DNA of 35,803 nucleotides from Lentisphaerota bacterium (lineage in GTDB: Bacteria; Verrucomicrobiota; Kiritimatiellia; CAIQIC01; Lenti-01): contig JAAZFE010000077.1 in NCBI GenBank assembly GCA_012511885.1, forward strand, positions 1 through 35,803, written 5' to 3'. The translations under genes were made by a program, and so were the position numbers. The notes beneath the pieces are model-generated. The model saw only the letters and a list, made by a program, of their open reading frames with translations. It had not been told where the DNA came from and did not search any database. Below are positions 9,166 to 17,264 of the stretch, piece by piece; within the stretch, counting starts at the first letter, position 1; every line of letters starts with the position of its first letter.

Positions 9166-10326
9166 ATGATGAGCAAGGATGCGACCCCGAAACTGTTGAA
9201 GGTTTTGTTGATCGAAGACTCCGAGATGGACGCGCTGCTGCTGACGGAGCAGCTCCGGGCGGGCGGCTATGATCCGCAGACCCAGCGCGTGGACAACGCG
9301 GATGATTTGCAGGAGGCTCTGCAGCGGCGGAGCTGGGACATTATATTTTCGGACCACAACATGCCGCAGTTCAGCTCGACGGAGGCGCTCGAGATTGTGC
9401 GGTCGTCGGCGCTGGACGTGCCCTTTATTATTGTATCGGGCGAGATCGGCGAGGATGTGGCGGTGGCGGCGATGAAGGCGGGGGCGCAGGACTACCTGAT
9501 GAAGGGGAATCTGGCGCGGCTGGTGGCGGCCACGGCGCGCGAGCTGCACGACGCCCAGGAACGGCGCGCGCGGCGGGCGGCGGAGCGGGCGCTGCTGGCG
9601 CAGGAGGAGGAGTTCCGGCTCGCGCGCGAGATCCAGCAGCGGCTGTTTCCAGCGGGGCCGCCGGAGCTGCCGGAGTTTGACATCGCGGGGGCGTCGCTGC
9701 CCGCGGCGGCCACGGGCGGGGACTATTTTGACTTTATCCAGACGCGGTCGGGCGAGCTGTATGTGGTGGTGGGGGACGTGACCGGCCACGGGTTCGGTCC
9801 GGCGCTGCTGATGGCGGATGTGCGCGCCTATCTGCGGGCGCTGACGGTTTCGGACGAACGCTTCGAGGATATTCTGGCGCGGGTGCGCGGGCTGATGATC
9901 GAGGATCTGGGCTATGACCACTTCATCACGCTGTTTTTTGCCAAGCTCGAGCCGACGAACGGGCACTGGACCTATATCAATGCGGGGCATCCGCCGGGGT
10001 ATGTGATTTCGGCGGACGGGACGGTGCGCGACGAGATGATGCCGAGTACGCCAGCGCTGGGAATTGATCGCGACGAGCTGCCGCTGGTTGCCCGGGAGCT
10101 GACGCTCAAGAAGGGGGACCTGCTGTTGCTGATTTCGGACGGCATTCCCGAGGCGCGCAACCGCACGGGCGAGGAGTATGGCGAGGAGCGGGTGCTGGAG
10201 CTGGTGAAGAAGGTCCGGCATAAAACCTCGGCGGAAATCATCAAGGCGCTGATGGATGAGGCCCGGGCGTTCGCGCACTCGAAGTTTGAGCAGGACGACA
10301 TGACCGCGGTCGTGCTGAAACTGTGA
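9166..10326 (+). CDS. receiver-domain PP2C/SpoIIE-type serine phosphatase (RsbU-like)
   Basis: VLLIEDSEMDALLL...FSDHNMPQ...; coiled region LAQEEEFRLAREIQQRLFP; phosphatase GGDYFDFIQ, VVGDVTGHGFGPALLMADV, INAGHPPGYV, LLISDGIPEARN, DDMTAVVLKL. A GTG start at 9154 is also possible. Confidence 0.92.
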   Translation: MMSKDATPKLLKVLLIEDSEMDALLLTEQLRAGGYDPQTQRVDNADDLQEALQRRSWDIIFSDHNMPQFSSTEALEIVRSSALDVPFIIVSGEIGEDVAVAAMKAGAQDYLMKGNLARLVAATARELHDAQERRARRAAERALLAQEEEFRLAREIQQRLFPAGPPELPEFDIAGASLPAAATGGDYFDFIQTRSGELYVVVGDVTGHGFGPALLMADVRAYLRALTVSDERFEDILARVRGLMIEDLGYDHFITLFFAKLEPTNGHWTYINAGHPPGYVISADGTVRDEMMPSTPALGIDRDELPLVARELTLKKGDLLLLISDGIPEARNRTGEEYGEERVLELVKKVRHKTSAEIIKALMDEARAFAHSKFEQDDMTAVVLKL

Positions 10327-10958
10327 TGGCCGGGCGCGGATTTAGAGCGGGGGGGGCGCGCTGGCTGCTGGCGTCGGCGCTGGCGCTGGCGGTTTTGGCG
10401 GGGAGCGCGCGGGAGGGGCGGGCGGCGGCCGGCCGGCCGCGGGCACGGATCGCGGTTGCGGCGGAGAGGCGGCTGGCCATTCAGCAGATTGATCCGGTGG
10501 AGCAGTTGTCCACGCTGCAATGCATCGAGGACGCGCGCGAGCGGCTGCCGGAGAAGTACCGGCGGCGCGGCAATTTTGCCTGGGCGCGGGCGGACATCGC
10601 GGGGCTGGAGAAGCGCGAGTATTTCGCGCACAGCGGGATTCACCGGATGGGCAAGATTACGGGGGAGGCGGCGGAGCGGATGGCGGAGATTTCGCTGCGG
10701 CCCAAGAAGGGGCGCTTCGAGGTGTTGTGCGTCAATCACGATGACGAGATCGAGGGGCCGAACTGCTGGCCGCGGCACGTGGACACGGAGTATAAGATTT
10801 TGGAGGATCTGGCGCGGCAGATGCCGGATGAGCGGGCGGCGGGGGAGGTGCTGCTCTATACGGATTTGTATCCCTGCGCGAGCTGCCGGTATGTGATGCG
10901 GCAGTTTTTGACGGTGTATAGCAACGTGAGTCTGCGGGTGTTGTTCCGCGAATATTGA
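10326..10958 (+). CDS. predicted secreted nucleic-acid deaminase-fold protein (toxin-deaminase, BURPS668_1122-like)
   Basis: Signal peptide-like N-terminus (WLLASALALAVLAGSAREGRA); GNFAWARADIAGLEKREYFAHSGIHRMG; HVDTEYKILEDLA (zinc ligand/catalytic Glu); LLYTDLYPCASCRYVMRQFLTVYSNVSLRVLF (PCxxC). ATG overlaps the PP2C stop (TGATG). Confidence 0.75.
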   Translation: MAGRGFRAGGARWLLASALALAVLAGSAREGRAAAGRPRARIAVAAERRLAIQQIDPVEQLSTLQCIEDARERLPEKYRRRGNFAWARADIAGLEKREYFAHSGIHRMGKITGEAAERMAEISLRPKKGRFEVLCVNHDDEIEGPNCWPRHVDTEYKILEDLARQMPDERAAGEVLLYTDLYPCASCRYVMRQFLTVYSNVSLRVLFREY

Positions 10959-10983
10959 GCGGGGGGGGCGGGGGGAAGAGGCG

Positions 10984-11516
10984 TCAGAGGATTTGGCGCA
11001 GGAGTTCGGCGCAGGCGGTCATGTCGGGGACGTGGTGGGCGGCGGCGGTGGGGGGGGGTCGGGATCCACGAGGATGGCGCCGGCGAGGCCGGCCCGTTGG
11101 GCGGTGAGGACATCGCTTTCGCGGTCGCCGACCATCCATGAGCGGGCGAGATCGAGGTTGTGCTTTTCGGCGGCGGCGAGGAGCATGCCGGGGTTGGGTT
11201 TGCGGTCGGGGTGGGTGTTGTCGTCGGCGGTGCAGATGAAGATGTCGAGCAGTTCGAGGCCTTCGCGGGCGAGTTCGTCGCGCAGATGCCGGTGCATGGC
11301 GTCGAGCTGTTCGGGGGGGGTGATGCCGCGGGAGATGCCGCGCTGGTTGGTGGCGATGACGGCGGGATAGCCTTTTTCGGCGGCGGCGCGGACGCAGTCC
11401 ACGAAGCCGGGGCGGATGTGGAAGTCGTCGAGATGGTTGACGTAGCCGGGGCCGGGGCTTTGGTTGGCGACGCCGTCGCGGTCGAAGAAGACGCAGGGGC
11501 GGGGGGGGGGGCTCAC
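10984..11516 (-). CDS. HAD-family D,D-heptose 1,7-bisphosphate phosphatase-like (GmhB-like); reading frame disrupted at a G9 tract (literal ORF ends at 11019)
   Basis: CVFFDRDGVANQSPGPGYVNHLDDFHIRPG...VIATNQRGISRG...DRKPNPGML...SWMVGDRESDVLTAQRAG. GTG start at 11516. A one-base change in the tract at 11050-11058 would give ...VDPDPPPTAAAHHVPDMTACAELLRQIL* ending at 10984. Confidence 0.8.
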
Positions 11517-11522
11517 GGGGAA

Positions 11523-12929
11523 TCAGTAGCCGGTGCCGCGCAGGACGGCACTGAAGGTTTTGAAGAGGATGATGAAGTCGAGGCGCAGCGACCAGGTGTC
11601 GATGTATTTGAGGTCGAGGCGCATCCAGTCGTCGAAGTCGAGCTCGTTGCGTCCGCTGATTTGCCAGAGGCAGGTGCAGCCGGAGCGCATGCTGAGGCGG
11701 CGGCGCTGCCAGTTTTCATATTTTTCGACTTCGGCGGGGATGGGGGGGCGGGGGCCCACGAGGGCCATGTCGCCCTTGAGGACGTTCCAGAGCTGGGGCA
11801 GTTCGTCGAGGGAGTAGCGCCGGAGCCAGCGGCCGACGGGGATGATGCGCGGGTCGTCTTTGATTTTGAAGACGGGGCCGGTCTGCTCGTTTTGGTCTTC
11901 GAGCTGCTCGCGCAGGTTTTCGGCGTCGGGGATCATGGTGCGGAATTTGTACATGTCGAAGGTGCGCCCGCCGATGGTGCTGCGGCGCTGCCGGAAGAGG
12001 ATGGGGCCGGGCGAGGAGAGGCGGATGGCGATGGCGATGCCCAGCATGAGGGGGGCGAGCAGGACGATGGCGATGGCCGCAAGGATGATGTCGAGGGCGC
12101 GCTTGATCATGAGCGCCCAGGGCGATTTGGGACTGGTGCTGAAGAGCAGGAGGGGGGCGTTGGCCATGGAGTCGAGGCTGACCCGGGCCTCGGTGGCGTA
12201 GAGGAAGTTGGGCAGGAGCCAGGCCTCGATGCCCTCGGTTTCGCACTGGCGCAGGCGGGTTTCAATGACGGCGGAGGGCAGGCCGTAGGGCAGGAATACG
12301 ACGGCGTCCACGACGGTGGAGTGGAGGATGTTGGAGAAGTCGTCGAGGGTGCCGAGGGGGGGGAGGCCTTCGGGGACGGGCGCGCCAGCGGGGGGCAGGA
12401 AGCCGATGATGTCGAAGAATTGCGCGCGTTTGGTTTCCTGGAGCCAGTCGCGCAGTTGGACGGCCTGGGTGGCGCTGCCGGCCAGGATCAGGCGGCGGCG
12501 CGGTTCGAGGCGGAGCAGCAGCGGTTGCAGATAGATGGCGCGCAGGGCGATGGCCGCGATGGTGTAGATGGCGTGGATGGTGAGGATGGCGCGGGGGATG
12601 GAGTGCAGCTTGAGCACGTAGAGCAGGCCCAGCAGGACAACAAAGCTGACCACCCCGCCGCGAGCCGCCTGATTCCAGACGCGCAGGTGGGAGAGCTGGA
12701 TGGGCTGGCGGTAGAAGCCGGAGTAGTCGAGCACAAAGCTCCAGACGGGAATGATCAGCACATAGATCCAGGCATGGGCCGGGAACATGTCGAAGGTGGA
12801 GAACCAGTCCGGGAACAGCCAGCACAGGAACTTGTGGGTGATCAGCGCGGCGGTCAGGGTGACGGCCATCAGAGCCGCGTCCACGAGCGCGGCGAGCTCG
12901 GCTTGGAATCGGTAACTGCGCATCAACAT
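11523..12929 (-). CDS. exopolysaccharide polyprenyl glycosylphosphotransferase (undecaprenyl-phosphate sugar transferase, WcaJ/WbaP type)
   Basis: N-terminal TM helices, then KRALDIILAAIAIVLLAPLMLGIAIAIRLSSPGPILFRQRRSTIGGRTFDMYKFRTM...LRRYSLDELPQLWNVLKGDMALVGPRPPIPAEVEKYE...CLWQISGRNELDFDDWMRLDLKYIDTWSLRLD. Confidence 0.95.
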   Translation of the reverse strand: MLMRSYRFQAELAALVDAALMAVTLTAALITHKFLCWLFPDWFSTFDMFPAHAWIYVLIIPVWSFVLDYSGFYRQPIQLSHLRVWNQAARGGVVSFVVLLGLLYVLKLHSIPRAILTIHAIYTIAAIALRAIYLQPLLLRLEPRRRLILAGSATQAVQLRDWLQETKRAQFFDIIGFLPPAGAPVPEGLPPLGTLDDFSNILHSTVVDAVVFLPYGLPSAVIETRLRQCETEGIEAWLLPNFLYATEARVSLDSMANAPLLLFSTSPKSPWALMIKRALDIILAAIAIVLLAPLMLGIAIAIRLSSPGPILFRQRRSTIGGRTFDMYKFRTMIPDAENLREQLEDQNEQTGPVFKIKDDPRIIPVGRWLRRYSLDELPQLWNVLKGDMALVGPRPPIPAEVEKYENWQRRRLSMRSGCTCLWQISGRNELDFDDWMRLDLKYIDTWSLRLDFIILFKTFSAVLRGTGY

Positions 12930-12932
12930 GGC

Positions 12933-13487
12933 CTAGTCTCCGGAAGGGGGGGCGGGGGGCATGTCCAAGTCTTTGCGCAGGAGGGCCAGGACATCCTTGA
13001 AGCGTTGGATGTTGGCGGGATCCACGCGGGTCAGGGTTTCGTGGGCGTCGAACATCAGGGCGTTCATCTCCTGGAAGGAGTGGGGTTCGCCGGTGACCGG
13101 CTGCAGGTTGTCGGCGAATTGGGACAGGTCGCCGAGGCCTTCGGGGAAGGCGCCGGCCGAATAGCTTTTGAGGATGCGGTGGATGCCGAGATTGGTGAGC
13201 AGCGCGGCAAGGTTGGCGGGCAGATTGATCAGAATGGCCGGCGGATTGTTGGGGTCGCGGGCGGAAAAGCCCAGCGCGGCCAGCGCGCCCATGAAGGTGC
13301 TGTCCAGCGCGGTGCAGGCCTGCATCTCCACCACGATGAGTTCGGTGTCGGCGAGGCGGGCGGCCTGGACGGCCTGGCGGAAGGCCGGCGCGAGGCGGAA
13401 GTTGCCCGCGCCCCGCACCGCGATCATGGTGCAGCGGTCAACCGTGGCGGCCAACACTTGACTGGGGGCTCTGGGGGGCGGGGTCAT
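12933..13487 (-). CDS. STAS-domain protein (anti-sigma factor antagonist-like)
   Basis: FRLAPAFRQAVQAARLADTELIVVEMQACTALDSTFMGALAALGFSARDPNNPPAILINLPANLAALLTNLGIHRIL: STAS pattern with a conserved D-S/T phospho-site region. Upstream in-frame Met at 13508 is possible. Confidence 0.75.
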   Translation of the reverse strand: MTPPPRAPSQVLAATVDRCTMIAVRGAGNFRLAPAFRQAVQAARLADTELIVVEMQACTALDSTFMGALAALGFSARDPNNPPAILINLPANLAALLTNLGIHRILKSYSAGAFPEGLGDLSQFADNLQPVTGEPHSFQEMNALMFDAHETLTRVDPANIQRFKDVLALLRKDLDMPPAPPSGD

Positions 13488-14044
13488 GGCAGGCTCGCGG
13501 TTGTCCAAGTGGGGGAATGGGTGCGGGCCAGAATCCGGCCGCGCCAGGCCACGCTGGCGCGCCAGGCGTTCACGTAGCCGGACTGCTGGATGTCCCGGGC
13601 GGTGAACACGACGGTGGAATGGATGTCGCCGATGCTGACGGTTCGATAGGGCAGAATCTTGTTTTGAATGACAGGGTTGCGGTCGTGGATGACTTCGAGC
13701 ATCAGAACCGCGCCGGGGGGGATGCCGGGCGGCAGGGCGTGCCAGTGGACGCGGATCTGTTGCGAGCCGGGCGAATCGGGCACGGCTCCATCGGTGGTGC
13801 GAACGCGCGCGCCGGGGTAATCAATCTGCTGATTCTGAAGGGTGAACTGTTCAACCCGCACAATTTCGGCCCGGGGACGCGGAGCGGTTTGAGCGTGGGC
13901 GGCCCGGGCGACCACAAGCGCGAGAACGGCCATTCCGATGAGAAGGCCGCGCCACGGCAAACGGAATCCCCGCGCCCAAATGTGCGTACACAACAACACG
14001 GGGTCAACCCTTATCAGATGATCGGGCGTTGTGTCAACGATCAT
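13484..14044 (-). CDS. secreted protein of unknown function
   Basis: MIVDTTPDHLIRVDPVLLCTHIWARGFRLPWRGLLIGMAVLALVVARAAHAQ...; signal/TM segment; the ORF extension to 14317 overlaps the dnaJ-like gene and was not used. Confidence 0.6.
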   Translation of the reverse strand: MIVDTTPDHLIRVDPVLLCTHIWARGFRLPWRGLLIGMAVLALVVARAAHAQTAPRPRAEIVRVEQFTLQNQQIDYPGARVRTTDGAVPDSPGSQQIRVHWHALPPGIPPGAVLMLEVIHDRNPVIQNKILPYRTVSIGDIHSTVVFTARDIQQSGYVNAWRASVAWRGRILARTHSPTWTTASLP

Positions 14045-14064
14045 GCCGGGAAGCGCGGCGGGCT

Positions 14065-15042
14065 TCAGGTGGCGCGCGGCCGGAAAGACGAGTCGGCGGC
14101 CAACTGCTCGAAGAGCTGTTTTTCGCGCGCGGTGGACTGCTTGGGCACCACGATGCGCACGGTGATGAGCAGGTCGCCGCCACGGCCCTGGCGCTTGGGC
14201 AGGCCCTGGCCGGCCAGGCGCAGGCGGGCCTCGCTGGAGGTGCCGGGGGGGATGGTGACCGAGGCGGTGCCGGACAGGGTTTGCACGGGGATTTTGGCGC
14301 CGAGGGCGGCCTCCCATGGGGTGATGGCCAGGGTGAGTTCAAGGTCGTGCCCGTTCAGGCGGTACACCGGGTGGGGCCGGACATGCAGCTTGATGTAGAG
14401 GTTGCCCCCGGCGTGTCCCTGGCCGGAAAGACGGATGCGGGTGCCCTCGGTGGCGCCGGGGGGGATGCGTACATTGAACGAGCGCGACGAGTGGGTGACA
14501 GTGCCGTCGGGGCCGGTCACGGGCACTTGCAGGCTCAGGCTTTTGGGCGCGCGGTTGTAGAGGTCTTCGATGGTGATCGAGAGGCCGGCCTCGATGTCCT
14601 GGCCGCGCGGCTGGAAGGCGTCGGCAAAATCCGCGCCCGCGCCGAAGTCGCCGAAGGGGCTGGCGCGGCGGCGCGACCGCGAGGCGCCGAGATCGCCGAA
14701 GAGCGCGGAGAAGAAGTCGCTGAATTCGCCGGCATCGCCAAACTGGAAGCTAAAGCCTCCGGGTCCGCTGCTGGCGCCCTTGAAGCCGCCGAAGCCCGGC
14801 GGCGGGGTGAAGGTTTGGCCGGCCTTCCAGTTGGGGCCGAGGGCGTCGTAGCGCTTGCGTTTTTCGGGGTCCGAGAGCACTTCATAGGCCTCGTTGGCCT
14901 CCTTGAAGCGTGCCTCGGCCTCGGGGGACTTGCTGACATCGGGGTGGTATTTGCGGGCCAGCTTGCGGAACGCCTTTTTGATGGCGTCGGCATCGGCCCC
15001 GCGCGGCACACCGAGGACTTGGTAGTAGTCGAGAAATTTCAC
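14065..15042 (-). CDS. DnaJ-family co-chaperone (CbpA-like, J domain + C-terminal domains, no zinc finger)
   Basis: [100 protein letters not shown]. Confidence 0.93.
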   Translation of the reverse strand: MKFLDYYQVLGVPRGADADAIKKAFRKLARKYHPDVSKSPEAEARFKEANEAYEVLSDPEKRKRYDALGPNWKAGQTFTPPPGFGGFKGASSGPGGFSFQFGDAGEFSDFFSALFGDLGASRSRRRASPFGDFGAGADFADAFQPRGQDIEAGLSITIEDLYNRAPKSLSLQVPVTGPDGTVTHSSRSFNVRIPPGATEGTRIRLSGQGHAGGNLYIKLHVRPHPVYRLNGHDLELTLAITPWEAALGAKIPVQTLSGTASVTIPPGTSSEARLRLAGQGLPKRQGRGGDLLITVRIVVPKQSTAREKQLFEQLAADSSFRPRAT

Positions 15043-15063
15043 GGTCGGGCGTGAGCGGGGGGG

Positions 15064-15339
15064 TTAGCGTTTCAGGCGGTTGACATCGCGTTCGAGGTCC
15101 TCGATGCGGCGTTCGACGGTGTTGAAGGGGGTGGGCAGATGGTGGGTGCGGCCGAGGCGTTGCTCGATGGTGTCCACCCGCTCGAGCAGCTCGTCCACCC
15201 GGCCGCGGGTTTTGCGCAATTCCTCGGTCAATTCGACCAGCTGGCGCTCGATGGCGGCCACGTTGGGGGCCTCCACGTCGGCGGCGGTGGCGGCCAGGGC
15301 GGGGGTCAGCAACAACAGGGCAAAGATGATTCGTTTCAT
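15064..15339 (-). CDS. small secreted coiled-coil protein
   Basis: MKRIIFALLLLTPALAATAADVEAPNVAAIERQLVELTEELRKTRGRVDELLERVDTIEQRLGRTHH...: signal peptide plus heptad-like region. Confidence 0.6.
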   Translation of the reverse strand: MKRIIFALLLLTPALAATAADVEAPNVAAIERQLVELTEELRKTRGRVDELLERVDTIEQRLGRTHHLPTPFNTVERRIEDLERDVNRLKR

Positions 15340-15488
15340 GACCGGTAATCTCCTTATTTACGTCGAAACGACTATACGGGCTGGGGTGGCTCTTGGCAAG
15401 GCGCGGGGCGGAATCAGAAAAAGGCGTTTGCGCGCGTTGACTTGCCGGACGGGTGCTGGTATGGTTCGGCGCGTTGACACCATTGGTT

Positions 15489-15575
15489 GCACTCGTGGTG
15501 GAATTGGTAGACACGTAAGATTCAGGTTCTTATGCCGTAACAAGCGTGGGGGTTCGAATCCCTCCGGGTGCACCA
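15489..15575 (+). tRNA. tRNA-Leu (CAG), CCA encoded
   Basis: GCACTCG...CGGGTGC-ACCA acceptor, anticodon stem TAAGA/TCTTA with loop TTCAGGT, long variable arm, T arm GGGGGTTCGAATCCCTC. Confidence 0.93.
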
Positions 15576-15669
15576 CTCTCCCTTTGGCCTTTGATTGGGC
15601 AAGAGGTGTCTGCTCCCGGCTTTTTGCACTTCGAGATTATGGAGGGGAGGAGCGCGCGCAGGGGCGGGG

Positions 15670-15741
15670 TTTTCCACGGCGTGGAAAGAAAGTTTCCATG
15701 GCGTGGAAAAGTTGGCGAAAAGTTTTCCATGGCGTGGAAAA
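15670..15741 (+). repeat. array A: three copies of an 18-bp palindromic repeat (TTTCCAyGGCGTGGAAA)
   Basis: TTTCCACGGCGTGGAAA (~15671), TTTCCATGGCGTGGAAAA (~15693), TTTTCCATGGCGTGGAAAA (~15723). Confidence 0.9.
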
Positions 15742-15759
15742 GTGCGGTAAGCTAACAAG

Positions 15760-17172
15760 ATGGCTTTGATTTTTCAGACCGGGGCGCGTAAGGCGGGCGC
15801 GGATGGACCCGTTGCGGCCCGCGTGTCGGGCGCGGACGTGGTTGGCCGGAGCGGGGGGAGCCTGGTGGGCGTGCGGCGGGCATGGCGCCGGTGGATGTGC
15901 TGGGCGGTGGTCGCTCTTTGGGGGGCGGCGGCGGCGGGGGATGTGGCGGTGAAGATTGGCAACCCGCTGCTGGCCAAGTTTCCGGCGGGCGGGAATGCGC
16001 GTCCGCGGTCGATCTGGGATTTGCAGGTTTTTGACGACAAACTCTATCTGGCGCACGGGGATTACTGGAGCGATGCGGGTCCCATTGATGTGTGGACCTA
16101 CACGGGCGACGGCACGAACTTCGTGAAAGAGTACACGGTGCAGGAGGAGATGATCTGGGATTTCTTCGTGCAAGGGGACTGGTTGTTCATTCCGGGGGTA
16201 GATACGGAGGAGAATGGGCCAAACCTCGAAAGCGCGTATATGAAAAGAGCGGGGGCGACGAATGCATGGGTTAAAAAGACTATTCTGCATGGGGCGAGGC
16301 ACTCTTATGATGTAGCACTTTTTCAAGACCGGTTGTTTGCGAGTGTAACCCTAACCAACAAAACGGGGCGCACGATGGTTTCGAGCAACATGGGGGATAG
16401 CTGGTCGGTGCTGACGCATCAGTATAGCGCGCTGATTCCGTTTGATGATTTTTTATTTCTGCAGGGGGGGACCAATTATGTGTATGACGGGACAAAGCTG
16501 ACGAAGGTGACGCCGGATGTGAAGTTTGGTCAACTGGCCATGGCGCGGCGGGCGCGGGCGGAGGAGACGCTGGTGTATGCTTATCCGGCGAGGTGGGCGC
16601 TGGGGGAGACGAAGCTGTATGCGATTACGGCGGCGGAGATTTTGTCGGGCGGCGCGGCGGAGGAGATCGGGGCATTTTCGGGGACGTGCGTGCGGGATGT
16701 GCTGGAGCGCGACGGTTTGTGGTATGTGATGACGGCGGAATCGGTGCCGGAGCAGACCTATTGCGGCAGGATTTTTGTCTCGGACGACTTGACGCACTGG
16801 TGGCAGGCAACCGAGTTCACGGCGCCGGAGGTTCCGCTGTCGTTCGAGCTATACCGCAACCGGTTTTATGTGGGGCTGGGAGGGGTGTTGCCCGACCCTC
16901 GGGACAGCCTGGTGGCTCCTGAGGCGGGGAGCATTTGGCGCGTTGAACCGTCCGGGGTGGAGCTGGCGGCGGGGCTGGATGACGACCCGGGCGCGGTCTG
17001 GCAGGTGGCGGGTCCGCCGGGGCTGGTGTTTACGGTTGAAGCGACTTCGAGCCTGGTCGTGCCGCAGTGGGAGGCGATCGGGACGGTGCAGTCGGCCAGT
17101 GGGTTGGCGGGGTTCGTGGATCCGGAAGCGGATGAGCATCCCGTGCGATATTACCGGGTGGTTGTCCGATAG
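15760..17172 (+). CDS. secreted protein of unknown function (possible beta-propeller-like), start uncertain
   Basis: Hydrophobic segment WAVVALWGAAAAGDVAV, then WDLQVFDDKLYLAHGDYWSD..., ...GRTMVSSNMGDSWSVLT..., C-terminus PGLVFTVEATSSLVVPQWEAIGTVQSASGLAGFVDPEADEHPVRYYRVVVR. Confidence 0.7.
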   Translation: MALIFQTGARKAGADGPVAARVSGADVVGRSGGSLVGVRRAWRRWMCWAVVALWGAAAAGDVAVKIGNPLLAKFPAGGNARPRSIWDLQVFDDKLYLAHGDYWSDAGPIDVWTYTGDGTNFVKEYTVQEEMIWDFFVQGDWLFIPGVDTEENGPNLESAYMKRAGATNAWVKKTILHGARHSYDVALFQDRLFASVTLTNKTGRTMVSSNMGDSWSVLTHQYSALIPFDDFLFLQGGTNYVYDGTKLTKVTPDVKFGQLAMARRARAEETLVYAYPARWALGETKLYAITAAEILSGGAAEEIGAFSGTCVRDVLERDGLWYVMTAESVPEQTYCGRIFVSDDLTHWWQATEFTAPEVPLSFELYRNRFYVGLGGVLPDPRDSLVAPEAGSIWRVEPSGVELAAGLDDDPGAVWQVAGPPGLVFTVEATSSLVVPQWEAIGTVQSASGLAGFVDPEADEHPVRYYRVVVR

Positions 17173-17230
17173 CCCGCGCGGCGGCGGGGGGCGGGCGGGG
17201 ATTGCGGTGCTTGTCGTGAGCGGGCTTTTT
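17171..17230 (+). terminator. possible intrinsic terminator after the 15760-17172 CDS
   Basis: AGCCCGC (17171-17177) pairs with GCGGGCT (~17220-17226), followed by a T run (TTTTTTG); the loop is long. Confidence 0.3.
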
Positions 17231-17264
17231 TGTTTCACTGATGCGAATTCTTGACTCGGGCGCT

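Noticed and set aside
11160-13577. 805-aa plus-strand ORF antisense to gmhB-like, sugar transferase and STAS genes
   Set aside because: Antisense artefact of high GC; crosses several real genes on the other strand.
13484-14317. Long 277-aa version of the secreted protein
   Set aside because: N-terminal extension overlaps the DnaJ-like gene in another frame and is Arg/Pro/His-rich; ATG at 14044 followed by a hydrophobic segment is more plausible.
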